NCBI GenBank assembly: GCA_019424245.1
Contig: JAHYZV010000001.1
Location: 1 to 64,000, forward strand
Length of the DNA: 64,000 bases
Reading direction: 5' to 3'
DNA from: Clostridiales bacterium
GTDB lineage: Bacteria > Bacillota > Clostridia > Lachnospirales > Lachnospiraceae
Shown here piece by piece: positions 8,103 through 15,699 of the stretch. Both the position numbers and the translations under genes were made by a program. The stretch's first letter is position 1. Each line of letters begins with the position of its first letter. The notes under the pieces were generated by a model, which made no database searches, had not been told where the DNA came from, and worked only from the letters and a program-made list of their open reading frames with translations.

Positions 8103-8873
8103 ATGAAGAAAAAAATAAAGAGTGCAGTAATAAGTATAGCAGTTATAGCAGTATTATTATTGTCAATTCTAATAGGGGTTAAGAATGGTACGCTAGATAA
8201 GCTGACAAAAGAAATGCCGACACTTGAAACAAAACAGGAAGAGACAAAGAAGTCAGCAGAAAATGAGTCTCAAAAAAATGAAAGCAGTAACTCTGTGAGA
8301 ATAAGAAATTCTAGCAGAAGAGATATAGCAAATGTTGGTCAGCAGTTTGAATTAAGAAATAATGACGTAAAATATACATATGATGAGAATAATCGAGAAA
8401 CTTATAATGTATTTTATATAACTGTTAAGAGCGTCAATATTTCTAGACAATGCGACTTTGATATTAATAGAATTGATTTCGGATTGAGTACAAAAAGAGA
8501 TAGTATGGATAATAATGATAATTTTATATCGGATTACTATTATATGACGGTTGAATTGGAAGTAACCAAGGATATTAATGACAATGAAATGTTTGCAGAT
8601 GATTATAATAATTTACAAACATTATGGACTAGTGTTAAGGTTAATAAGGACGGTACATATAATAAAATTAAGGATTATGAAAATGTAGGGTCAAGTTCAG
8701 ACAATACTCATGGAAATGTACATTTTGAAAAGGGTGAAACTAAAACAATAACATTATACTATCTTATAACAGATGAAGAATTTGAGAATGAAACATTAGC
8801 AATAGATTTTCATTATTATGGGTCACCATGCAAAGGAACATTAGCAATCGTACATGAACCAGAAGAAAATTAA
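8103..8873 (+). CDS. membrane-anchored paralogue A2 (unknown function)
   Basis: The 256-aa paralogue of A1 has a nearly identical anchor helix (residues 8-26) and the same motifs in the outer domain (YDENNRETYN, CDFDINR, NNDNFISDYYY, FEKGETKTITLYY, LAIVHEP). Its C-terminal half is closer to A4 than to A1: both share SSDNTHGNVH and GSPCKGTLAI. A2 and A4 each follow a B gene without a promoter of their own, so each is the likely partner of that B protein, for example as immunity protein. That role is inferred from gene order alone. Confidence 0.78.
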   Translation: MKKKIKSAVISIAVIAVLLLSILIGVKNGTLDKLTKEMPTLETKQEETKKSAENESQKNESSNSVRIRNSSRRDIANVGQQFELRNNDVKYTYDENNRETYNVFYITVKSVNISRQCDFDINRIDFGLSTKRDSMDNNDNFISDYYYMTVELEVTKDINDNEMFADDYNNLQTLWTSVKVNKDGTYNKIKDYENVGSSSDNTHGNVHFEKGETKTITLYYLITDEEFENETLAIDFHYYGSPCKGTLAIVHEPEEN

Positions 8874-8900
8874 ATCAGCTAATCTTTTTAGTAAATAATT

Positions 8901-8930
8901 ACCACTTGTGTCAAAAAACGACCGCTTGTG
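8901..8930 (+). promoter_or_regulatory. LytTR-type direct-repeat site, promoter P3
   Basis: ACCACTTGTG (8901-8910) and ACCGCTTGTG (8921-8930) have a 20-base period, 9 bases before the -35 box at 8940. Confidence 0.78.
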
Positions 8931-8939
8931 CATATGTTC

Positions 8940-8968
8940 TTGAAAAGAAGTGAATAGGGAATTACATT
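8940..8968 (+). promoter_or_regulatory. promoter P3 of A3
   Basis: TTGAAA (8940-8945) and TACATT (8963-8968) are 17 bases apart, the same geometry as P1. Confidence 0.78.
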
Positions 8969-9005
8969 AAGACTGTATGTTGATGAAATTCAATGTACAG
9001 TCTTT
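8969..9005 (+). terminator. hairpin overlapping the P3 start point
   Basis: A 15-bp stem (arms 8969-8983 and 8990-9004) starts right after the -10 box. Two positions differ from the P1 hairpin but still pair as G-U, so the fold is kept. The T-run after it is short (TTTCT). Confidence 0.65.
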
Positions 9006-9023
9006 CTAGTATAAGGAGAAGAT

Positions 9024-9800
9024 ATGAACAAGAAAATAAAAAGTGCAGTAATAAGTATAGCAGTTATAGCAGTATTATTATTGGCAATTCTAATAGGGGT
9101 TAAGAATGGTACGCTAGATAAGTTGACGAAAGAAATGCCGACACTTGCAACAAGTCAGACAGAAACGGAGAAGTCAGCAGAAAACGAGTCTGAAAAAAAT
9201 GAAAGCAGTAGCAACTCTGCTAAGGTAAGAAATTCTAGAAAAAGAGATATAGTAAATATAGGACAGGAGTTTGAATTAATAGATTGGGATATAAGGTATG
9301 GATATGATGAAAATAATAGAGATACATATAATGTTTTCAATGTAACCGTAAAGTCAGTAGATATATCAAGAGAATGTGATTTTGATATAAAAAGGATTGA
9401 TTATGGTTTGACAAATAAAAAAGACAGCATGGATGATAATAATAATTTCATATCAGACTATTATTATGTAACTGTGAAATTAAATGTTAACAAAGATATT
9501 AATGATCATGATGTACCGCCTGATGGAGAAATAAGTATGTTCCAGACAATGTGGTATATAGGAAAGATAGATAGCAATGGAACATTACAGCGTATCAGTA
9601 ATAGCGGAGCTGTTGGTTCAGATGTACCGGATAAGCATGGAAATGTATATTTTGAAAAAGGGGAAACTAAAGCAATAACATTGTATTTTCTAATAACTGA
9701 TGAAGAATTTGAAAATGAAACATTAGCAATAGATTTTCATATTTATGGGTCACCGGATAAAGGAACATTAGCAATCGTACATGAACCAGAGACAAATTAG
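9024..9800 (+). CDS. membrane-anchored paralogue A3 (unknown function)
   Basis: The 258-aa protein is the duplication partner of A1, with the same promoter, hairpin and AAGGAGAAG site. The anchor is the same; the outer domain carries YDENNRDTYN, CDFDIKR, NNNFISDYYY, FEKGETKAITLYF and LAIVHEP. Its N-terminal linker is rich in Ser, Glu and Asn and resembles that of A2. I do not recognise the domain family. The four copies share nearly identical first 40 codons and then diverge, which points to recent duplication with change or gene conversion. Confidence 0.78.
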   Translation: MNKKIKSAVISIAVIAVLLLAILIGVKNGTLDKLTKEMPTLATSQTETEKSAENESEKNESSSNSAKVRNSRKRDIVNIGQEFELIDWDIRYGYDENNRDTYNVFNVTVKSVDISRECDFDIKRIDYGLTNKKDSMDDNNNFISDYYYVTVKLNVNKDINDHDVPPDGEISMFQTMWYIGKIDSNGTLQRISNSGAVGSDVPDKHGNVYFEKGETKAITLYFLITDEEFENETLAIDFHIYGSPDKGTLAIVHEPETN

Positions 9801-9824
9801 ATAGGGCATTTTCATGAAATATTT

Positions 9825-9854
9825 ACCACTTGTGTCAAAAAACGACCGCTTGTG
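9825..9854 (+). promoter_or_regulatory. LytTR-type direct-repeat site, promoter P4
   Basis: ACCACTTGTG (9825-9834) and ACCGCTTGTG (9845-9854) have a 20-base period, 9 bases before the -35 box at 9864. Confidence 0.78.
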
Positions 9855-9863
9855 CATGGACTA

Positions 9864-9892
9864 TTGAAATTGATAAATATAAAAGATACATT
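9864..9892 (+). promoter_or_regulatory. promoter P4 of B2-A4
   Basis: TTGAAA (9864-9869) and TACATT (9887-9892) are 17 bases apart; the surrounding leader matches that of P2. Confidence 0.78.
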
Positions 9893-9943
9893 GAAGCAGA
9901 CAGGTACTTATGTATCTGATTAAAATCTAAGGAGGATTTCTTT

Positions 9944-10378
9944 ATGGATTTAAAGAAACTAACAGGAAAGCTGACAACAATAGTTGCAGCAGGAGCAATG
10001 GTAATGTCAATTGGTGGTGGTGTAGTGTGGGCTAATAATTGCACAGATACTGAAGTTAGAATGTCATTTAATGAGGCAGAGGGAGAGTATCTACATTATA
10101 CAAGTGGTAGAATGAAACAAGATACATCTTGTGGATATATAAAAGGAGAATCTTCTTCTAATGGGTATTCATTTAATGCATCACTTGTTGGTTCTGATAG
10201 ATATAGTAATTATTATGAAGATTTTGATTTGATTGATTATGATGTTTTTCCAAGTGATGAGATATGGATGTACAATTATGTAAAAGAAAATGGATATAGT
10301 TATGCAGCTGTTAAATGTGAGAGTAATACAGGAAGTGAGTATTCAGTAAAATTTTTATGGAGTCCAGATAGTGTATAA
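9944..10378 (+). CDS. small secreted protein B2
   Basis: The 144-aa protein is the paralogue of B1. The signal peptide is identical at nearly every base. The mature part keeps NNC, SCGYIKG, SSNGYSFNA, DEIWMYNYVKENGY, AAVKCESNTG and the ending FLWSPDSV, but the stretch after NNC and the middle loop (LVGSDRYSNYYEDF) differ, and the fourth cysteine of B1 is replaced by tyrosine. A constant leader with a variable mature region is typical of toxins, bacteriocins or signals under diversifying selection, but no known family is evident to me. Confidence 0.8.
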   Translation: MDLKKLTGKLTTIVAAGAMVMSIGGGVVWANNCTDTEVRMSFNEAEGEYLHYTSGRMKQDTSCGYIKGESSSNGYSFNASLVGSDRYSNYYEDFDLIDYDVFPSDEIWMYNYVKENGYSYAAVKCESNTGSEYSVKFLWSPDSV

Positions 10379-10402
10379 AATCTGATTAAATTGTTTGTAA
10401 AA

Positions 10403-10439
10403 AAGAGATTGTATATCAGATAATAATATACAATCTCTT
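10403..10439 (+). terminator. hairpin between B2 and A4
   Basis: A 14-bp perfect stem (AAGAGATTGTATAT and its complement at 10426-10439) sits where the B1-A2 hairpin lies in unit 1. No T-run follows, so it may protect the B2 mRNA 3' end or weaken read-through more than stop it. Confidence 0.6.
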
Positions 10440-10456
10440 GATTAAAAAGGGAAAAA

Positions 10457-11227
10457 ATGAAGAAGAAAATAAAAAGTGCAGTAATTAGTATAGGCATTAT
10501 ATCAGTATTGTTGTTGTCAATTCTAATAGGTGTTAAGAATGGAACAATAGATAAGCTGACAAAAGAAATGCCGACACTTGAAACAAAACAGGAACAGACA
10601 AATATACAAAATGAAAATCAAAACAATACAGGTAATGATTCTGCAAGAGAAGAAAACTTAAGTAAAAGAGATGTGGCGTATATAGGTCAGCAGTTTGAAT
10701 TGAGGGATGATGATATAAGATATAAATATGATGAAAATAATCGGAAAACATATAATGTATTTTATATATCTGTTAGAACCGTTAATATTTCCAGAGAATG
10801 TAATTTTGATGTGAATAGAATAAGATTTGGACTAGACGATAAGAAAGATAGTATTGATGCAGATTATAATTTTATATCAGATTATTACTATGCAATGATA
10901 GAGTTAGAGGTTACTAAAGATATTAATGATAATGATATAATATTAGATAATGATAATGAATTCCATACATTATGGTATTCTGTAAAACTGAATGAAGATG
11001 GTACATATAATAAAATTGAAAATTATGAAAATGTTGGGATAAGTTCAGACAATACTCATGGAAATGTTCATCTTGAAAAGGGTGAAACAAAAACAATAAC
11101 ATTATACTATCTTATAACAGATGAAGAATTTGAGAATGAAATATTAGCAATAGATTTTTATATTGAGGGGTCACCATGCAAAGGAACATTAGCAATCATA
11201 CATGAACCAGGAGGAGAAAATGAATAA
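10457..11227 (+). CDS. membrane-anchored paralogue A4 (unknown function)
   Basis: The 256-aa paralogue follows B2. It has the same anchor helix, a shorter Asn/Gln-rich linker, and the shared motifs YDENNRKTYN, CNFDVNR, YNFISDYYY, LEKGETKTITLYY and LAIIHEP. It lacks its own promoter and depends on read-through from P4. Its last 8 bases overlap the exporter permease gene, which carries its own strong AGGAGGAG site inside A4; this links the secreted-protein modules to the exporter genes in one transcript. Confidence 0.78.
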   Translation: MKKKIKSAVISIGIISVLLLSILIGVKNGTIDKLTKEMPTLETKQEQTNIQNENQNNTGNDSAREENLSKRDVAYIGQQFELRDDDIRYKYDENNRKTYNVFYISVRTVNISRECNFDVNRIRFGLDDKKDSIDADYNFISDYYYAMIELEVTKDINDNDIILDNDNEFHTLWYSVKLNEDGTYNKIENYENVGISSDNTHGNVHLEKGETKTITLYYLITDEEFENEILAIDFYIEGSPCKGTLAIIHEPGGENE

Positions 11228-12041
11228 ATTAATTAAAATAGAATTGGAAAGAGCATTTAAGAATAAGATGCTTATAATATCTGTAGTAATAGGATTAGTT
11301 ATTGTTGGATTTAATATATGGAACGAGATTATTCCTGCAAGAAAAACATTAGATAAACTGCTTGAGATGGGGAAATACAGCGGTATACAGCTTCCGGGAC
11401 TGTATATGAAGTGGATGGGAGTAAGACCGGGGTCTTATGTATTTCTTTATTACTTTATTATGCCGTTGTTGACAGCATTGCCATATTCTATAAGCATATT
11501 GATGGATGTGAAGAAGCATTATGTTAATAATATATTTACAAGAATTGATAAAAAGAAGTATTACAAAGCAAAGCTTTTTGCCCAGTTTATAGTAGGCGGT
11601 TTTGTGGCAAGCTTTCCGCTTGTTATATCATTTGTTGTGACAGCTATGATTTTGCCGGCTTTTAAGCCTGAATCGGTTAGTTCACAGTTTAATTTTTCAA
11701 AACTGTCAGTTTTTGGAGATTTATTTTTTAAAGCACCGTTTGCAATGGCTGTTATAGTATTTTTATTTGCATTTGTGGGATTTGGACTTATTAACTGTAT
11801 TGCATACATATTTGCAGACCTTGTAAATAACAGGTTTATGGTCGCACTTACACCATTCATGATGTATTTCTTTTATTATATTGTTTGTTCATCTATTGGA
11901 AGAGACGGTCCTATGGAATATCTGACAGCATCAAAACTTCGTTATTCTGAACTGAAATTTATGATAATTGATATGGTGATGTTAATAGTGCTGATAACAG
12001 TATCGTATTTTGTACGAAGCAGAAGAAAGGATGCAATCTGA
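11220..12041 (+). CDS. ABC-2-type permease-like membrane protein
   Basis: I start at ATG 11220, just after AGGAGGAG; it overlaps the A4 stop. The 273-aa protein has about six hydrophobic helices after a short cytoplasmic start (MNKLIKIELERAFKNK), the layout of ABC-2 permeases in lantibiotic-immunity (LanEG) and related exporters. The following genes are another anchored protein, two more permease-like proteins and an ATPase. Together they probably form one exporter or immunity transporter. The substrate is unknown; B1/B2 or a peptide antibiotic are reasonable candidates. Confidence 0.78.
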   Translation: MNKLIKIELERAFKNKMLIISVVIGLVIVGFNIWNEIIPARKTLDKLLEMGKYSGIQLPGLYMKWMGVRPGSYVFLYYFIMPLLTALPYSISILMDVKKHYVNNIFTRIDKKKYYKAKLFAQFIVGGFVASFPLVISFVVTAMILPAFKPESVSSQFNFSKLSVFGDLFFKAPFAMAVIVFLFAFVGFGLINCIAYIFADLVNNRFMVALTPFMMYFFYYIVCSSIGRDGPMEYLTASKLRYSELKFMIIDMVMLIVLITVSYFVRSRRKDAI

Positions 12042-12042
12042 T

Positions 12043-12591
12043 ATGAAGAAGAAAATATTAATAATAGCGTTAGTATGTATATTGGCGGGAGTGGCAGCGT
12101 TCTATATAGTTAAAGTCAATAAGATGTATCCACAGGGAAGTGTCACTGAATATGAGATTAATGAACAGGTTGAACTTAGCGGATATTCGGCTTGTGTTAA
12201 CAGCTATAAGGTCATGTCAATTGATGATTTTATGAATGAGTATGGAATTGATAAACGAAAAGACAGAAGTGATACACAGGATGAAATATACGTTATGGTT
12301 GCGCAATGTACTTTAGATATAACGGGAGAGATGAAAGGATTTCCTTATGCAGATATCAGACTGGCATCGGGAGCTTTCTCACAGGGAATATCTAATGATT
12401 ATATAAGAGATATTAACAAAGATGTTAATTTTTCTAAGTTTGAGCAGGGGACAAGCATTACTGTAGATGTACCTTTCCTTATCCACAGCATATCATTTCC
12501 TCACAGCATAAATGCTGATAAGCTGAACAAAGAAGAATGGCAGTTGTATTTCTCAGTAACTCCGGGTAAGTATGTGAGAATGGGTAAATAA
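12043..12591 (+). CDS. anchored extracytoplasmic protein (possibly DUF5028-like)
   Basis: The 182-aa protein starts at ATG 12043, one base after the previous stop. It has one N-terminal helix (ILIIALVCILAGVAAFYIV) and an outer domain with YPQGSVTEYEINEQVELSGY. Small anchored proteins of this look are encoded in clostridial ABC exporter operons; the DUF5028 name is from memory and unverified. It may be a periplasm-side partner of the exporter. Its size and domain resemble a shortened A protein without being clearly homologous. Confidence 0.7.
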   Translation: MKKKILIIALVCILAGVAAFYIVKVNKMYPQGSVTEYEINEQVELSGYSACVNSYKVMSIDDFMNEYGIDKRKDRSDTQDEIYVMVAQCTLDITGEMKGFPYADIRLASGAFSQGISNDYIRDINKDVNFSKFEQGTSITVDVPFLIHSISFPHSINADKLNKEEWQLYFSVTPGKYVRMGK

Positions 12592-12592
12592 T

Positions 12593-13357
12593 ATGTGGAA
12601 TGAATTGAGAAGAAGATATGTTAACAGGGAAATGTTGTTCTGGCTTGCGGGAGCAGTTATTTCACAGGAAGTTCTGCTTACGGTTTTCTTAAGAACTTTA
12701 CAGAGAAATGTGTCGGGAACACCGTGTGTATTAGATGTATTGACCTGTATGTCACAGAATTATGTGTTTCCGCTGATGATGATTATAGCAGCTGTCTGTA
12801 ATCAGAGAATGATGAAATGCGACAGAGATCCAATGATAATTCTGAAATACAGTTCGAGAGCAGGAATATATCTGTGGCAGAGTATCTGTACGATAGTGTA
12901 TTCGGCAGTGTTGTCATTAATATATGAACTGGCTGCAATTGCATATGCATCAACTAAGTTTGATGTGTTTTTTAACTGGAACAGTTATTCAAGTTATAAA
13001 TTAATGAATCTGGATGTATTGCCGGCAGGTGAGGTAACAAGCATACAGGTAATGTTTGTTTACTGGATATTAATGGCTTTGATGATTGCGATAACATGTT
13101 TTATAGGAATTATATTTGAAATAATATTTTCGTCAGATGTTATATCAGGTGTGGCTGTTATTATATTTGCAGGAGTAGATATATTTATACCGCTTACCTA
13201 CCATAAGCTGATTATATTCGGGGCTGCATGGTATAGTTCCGGAGAGTGCGCCAGAAAGCTTGGCATAGCTGCTTTAATTATGGCTGTTCTGATTATTGCA
13301 GGTCTTATTCTTCAAAGAAAGCGTGAGTATTATGAATATAAAAAAGAAGATGAGTAA
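12593..13357 (+). CDS. ABC-2-type permease-like membrane protein
   Basis: The 254-aa protein has about six hydrophobic segments and a basic end (LQRKREYYEYKKEDE). It starts one base after the previous stop. Low similarity to the other two permease-like proteins is expected in this exporter type, in which two or three unlike membrane subunits share one ATPase. Confidence 0.72.
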   Translation: MWNELRRRYVNREMLFWLAGAVISQEVLLTVFLRTLQRNVSGTPCVLDVLTCMSQNYVFPLMMIIAAVCNQRMMKCDRDPMIILKYSSRAGIYLWQSICTIVYSAVLSLIYELAAIAYASTKFDVFFNWNSYSSYKLMNLDVLPAGEVTSIQVMFVYWILMALMIAITCFIGIIFEIIFSSDVISGVAVIIFAGVDIFIPLTYHKLIIFGAAWYSSGECARKLGIAALIMAVLIIAGLILQRKREYYEYKKEDE

Positions 13358-14165
13358 CAAAAGTATAAGAGGCGTTATATGGCATGATATTGCAAGAGGT
13401 TTCTATGCTGACAGATTCAGATATTTAATCGCTGTTCTTATGCTTGCCGGAGTGCTGATAATATTAGGAAATCATGAATTCGGAATGATGGATACGATAT
13501 TCTTTATTCAGGGCGGTTATGATCCTGTTCTTATTATTAAGGAGGGAAAGATTGTATTTCCTTTTGTATGGATGCTGATTCAGTTTCTTGTTCCATTCAT
13601 GATATACAGTTATTGCAATGATGACTGTGAAGGCGTAGGAATTGATTTTCTTATGAAATGCAGAAGCAGAAGGTTGTGGTGGAACAGTAAATGTCTGTGG
13701 AACTGCCTGACTGTGCTTTCTGTATATGCAATTCAGTATGCAACAGCATTTGTATATGGATTATGCAATGGAAACCTGAGTATGAAGATTAATTATGAGC
13801 TTTTTGAAAAGATTAGTAATAAATCTGTTCCGGATAATGCGGCAAACGTGTGGATTATAGTGTATATGCTTGTAATGCCGGTTGTTGTTTCTTTGGTAAC
13901 AGCACTGGTTCAGATGACAATCTCCATGTTTACGAATCCGATGATTGGCATGCTCGCAGTTATGGCATGGAATGTTATGTCAGTATTTATAAACAATCCG
14001 CTTATGATAGGAAATAATTCGATGGTGGTAAGAAGCAGTGTGTATAATGCACAGAGAATACAGGTATGGCAGTCAGCTGCGGTATGCATTGTTGTGTATA
14101 TTGTCGTGTATGTGGTTGGAATGATTGGATTTAATAAAAAAGATATTCTTGTGAGGGAGGATTAA
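13332..14165 (+). CDS. ABC-2-type permease-like membrane protein
   Basis: The 277-aa protein has about six helices. Two starts are possible: ATG 13332, weakly supported by AGAAAG upstream, and ATG 13350, which overlaps the previous stop as ATGAGTAA, the same kind of 8-base overlap as elsewhere in this operon. It ends 3 bases before the ATPase gene and should form the membrane part with the proteins at 11220 and 12593. Confidence 0.7.
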   Translation: MNIKKKMSNKSIRGVIWHDIARGFYADRFRYLIAVLMLAGVLIILGNHEFGMMDTIFFIQGGYDPVLIIKEGKIVFPFVWMLIQFLVPFMIYSYCNDDCEGVGIDFLMKCRSRRLWWNSKCLWNCLTVLSVYAIQYATAFVYGLCNGNLSMKINYELFEKISNKSVPDNAANVWIIVYMLVMPVVVSLVTALVQMTISMFTNPMIGMLAVMAWNVMSVFINNPLMIGNNSMVVRSSVYNAQRIQVWQSAAVCIVVYIVVYVVGMIGFNKKDILVRED

Positions 14166-14168
14166 AAC

Positions 14169-14807
14169 ATGTATATTAAAATAACAGATGTTAATAAAAC
14201 GATTAAGAAAGCACCAATATTAAGGGATATCAATCTGGAATTTACAGGTGGAAAAGTATATGGATTAAGAGGAAAGAATGGTTCAGGAAAGACTATGCTT
14301 ATGCGTGCAATATGCGGGCTTATTACTCCGGATTCGGGAATAATTGATATTAATGGAAAGATACTTGGAAAAGATATCTCATTTCCGGAAAGTATAGGCG
14401 TGTTAATTGAGAATCCTGCATTTATAGGTAATTATACAGGATTTAAGAATCTTAAGGTGCTGGCATCTATTCAGAACAGAATTGGTGATGAACAGATAAG
14501 AAAGGCACTTGAAGATATCGGACTTGATCCGGATGACAAGAGAACTTACAGAAAGTATTCTCTGGGAATGAAGCAGAAGTTAGGAATTGCGGCAGCAGTT
14601 ATGGAAAATCCTGATATTATTATTCTTGACGAGCCGATTAATGCACTTGATGATGTCAGTGTTGAGAAGGTTCATGATATATTAGAAGAACAGAAGAAAA
14701 GAGGAGCGGTAATAATTATTGCATGCCACGATAAGGAAGAACTTGACCAGCTATCTGATGAGATTATAGAGATATCAGATGGCAGAATTATCAATAAAAC
14801 CTGTTAG
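14169..14807 (+). CDS. ABC exporter ATPase
   Basis: The 212-aa protein is a single ATPase domain: Walker A in RGKNGSGKTML (about 36-46), signature YSLGMKQKLG, Walker B IIILDEP, and the switch histidine in IACHDKEE. The signature LGMKQ instead of SGGQ is common in ABC-2 exporters of the lantibiotic-immunity group. It follows three permease-like genes with a strong GAGGGAGG site. The stop is followed by 124 bases that carry the bceAB promoter. Confidence 0.9.
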   Translation: MYIKITDVNKTIKKAPILRDINLEFTGGKVYGLRGKNGSGKTMLMRAICGLITPDSGIIDINGKILGKDISFPESIGVLIENPAFIGNYTGFKNLKVLASIQNRIGDEQIRKALEDIGLDPDDKRTYRKYSLGMKQKLGIAAAVMENPDIIILDEPINALDDVSVEKVHDILEEQKKRGAVIIIACHDKEELDQLSDEIIEISDGRIINKTC

Positions 14808-14836
14808 TAGTATCATTACATAGTACTGGCGTAATG

Positions 14837-14850
14837 TTACAAAAATGTAA
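14837..14850 (+). promoter_or_regulatory. BceR-type operator before bceAB
   Basis: The perfect inverted repeat TTACA-AAAA-TGTAA matches the TNACA-N4-TGTAA motif known for regulators of BceAB-type transporters. It lies 82 bases before the bceA-like start and 12 bases before a possible -35 box (TTGAAC, 14863-14868; no good -10 box is evident). The regulator at 2898 is the likely binder. Confidence 0.78.
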
Positions 14851-14931
14851 TGTTCCGTAATATTGAACAAACGACACCGGATTAGTTAAGTGGTAAAACA
14901 TAATTAATCTATATGAAAGGAATTAATTATT

Positions 14932-15699
14932 ATGGAAACAATACTTAAGATTGATAACATTGAAAAGTATTATGGAAACAAATCAAGTCTTACCAAAGCG
15001 ATTGACAATATTTCGTTTGAGGTTGGAAAGGGAGAATTCGTTTCTATAATGGGAGCGAGCGGTTCAGGAAAGACGACGCTTCTTAACTGTATATCAACAC
15101 TTGATAAGGTGACTACAGGTAAGATATATGTCGGAGACAACGAAATTACACAGTTAAAGGGCAATAAGCTTAACAAGTTCAGAAGAGAGGAGTTAGGCTT
15201 TATCTTTCAGGACTTTAATCTTCTTGATACTTTAACAGCATTTGAAAATATTGCACTGGCGCTTTCTATACAGAATGTTCCGTCAAGGGAGATTGAATTA
15301 AGAGTAAGACAGACTGCAAGAGAGCTAGGTATTGAAGATGTATTAAACAAATATCCTTATCAGATGTCAGGCGGACAGAAGCAGAGGGTAGCAAGTGCAA
15401 GAGCCATTATTACGAACCCAAAGCTTATTCTTGCTGATGAGCCGACAGGAGCGCTTGACTCAAGGTCATCAAGGATGTTACTTGAGAGCTTTAATTTTCT
15501 TAATACTGAGCTTTCGGCAACAATTCTTATGGTAACCCACGACGCATTTACTGCAAGCTACGCAGGCAGAGTGATATTTATCAAGGACGGTAAAATCTTC
15601 AATGAGATACGCAGAGGCGAATCTACAAGAAAAGAATTTTTTGATAAAATCATTGATGTTGTGACATTGTTAGGAGGCGACCTTAATAATGCTCTTTAA
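14932..15699 (+). CDS. BceA-like ABC ATPase
   Basis: The 255-aa protein belongs to the MacB/LolD/BceA class: Walker A GASGSGKTT (about 42-50), signature MSGGQKQR, Walker B LILADEPTGALD and switch histidine in VTHD. Together with the next gene it forms a BceAB transporter, which removes or senses cell-wall-active peptides such as bacitracin or lantibiotics. The stop overlaps the permease start by 11 bases. Confidence 0.93.
   Translation: METILKIDNIEKYYGNKSSLTKAIDNISFEVGKGEFVSIMGASGSGKTTLLNCISTLDKVTTGKIYVGDNEITQLKGNKLNKFRREELGFIFQDFNLLDTLTAFENIALALSIQNVPSREIELRVRQTARELGIEDVLNKYPYQMSGGQKQRVASARAIITNPKLILADEPTGALDSRSSRMLLESFNFLNTELSATILMVTHDAFTASYAGRVIFIKDGKIFNEIRRGESTRKEFFDKIIDVVTLLGGDLNNAL

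Larger units (their letters stand above)
6567..8896 (+). repeat. tandem duplication unit 1 (A1-B1-A2)
   Basis: This unit holds a LytTR promoter and A1, then a LytTR promoter, B1 and A2. The same order recurs in the next unit with offsets of 2332 (first site), 2352 (second site) and 2354 bases (start of A2/A4). Confidence 0.85.
8897..11227 (+). repeat. tandem duplication unit 2 (A3-B2-A4)
   Basis: This is the second copy of the 2.35-kb unit. Promoters, leaders and the 5' ends of the genes are nearly identical to unit 1, while the 3' parts of the genes have diverged. The unit ends where the exporter genes begin. Confidence 0.85.

Noticed and set aside
7592..10378. B1/B2 as lactococcin 972 family bacteriocins
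   Set aside because: Size and export fit loosely, but I see no convincing family motif, and the accompanying large membrane protein of that system is missing.
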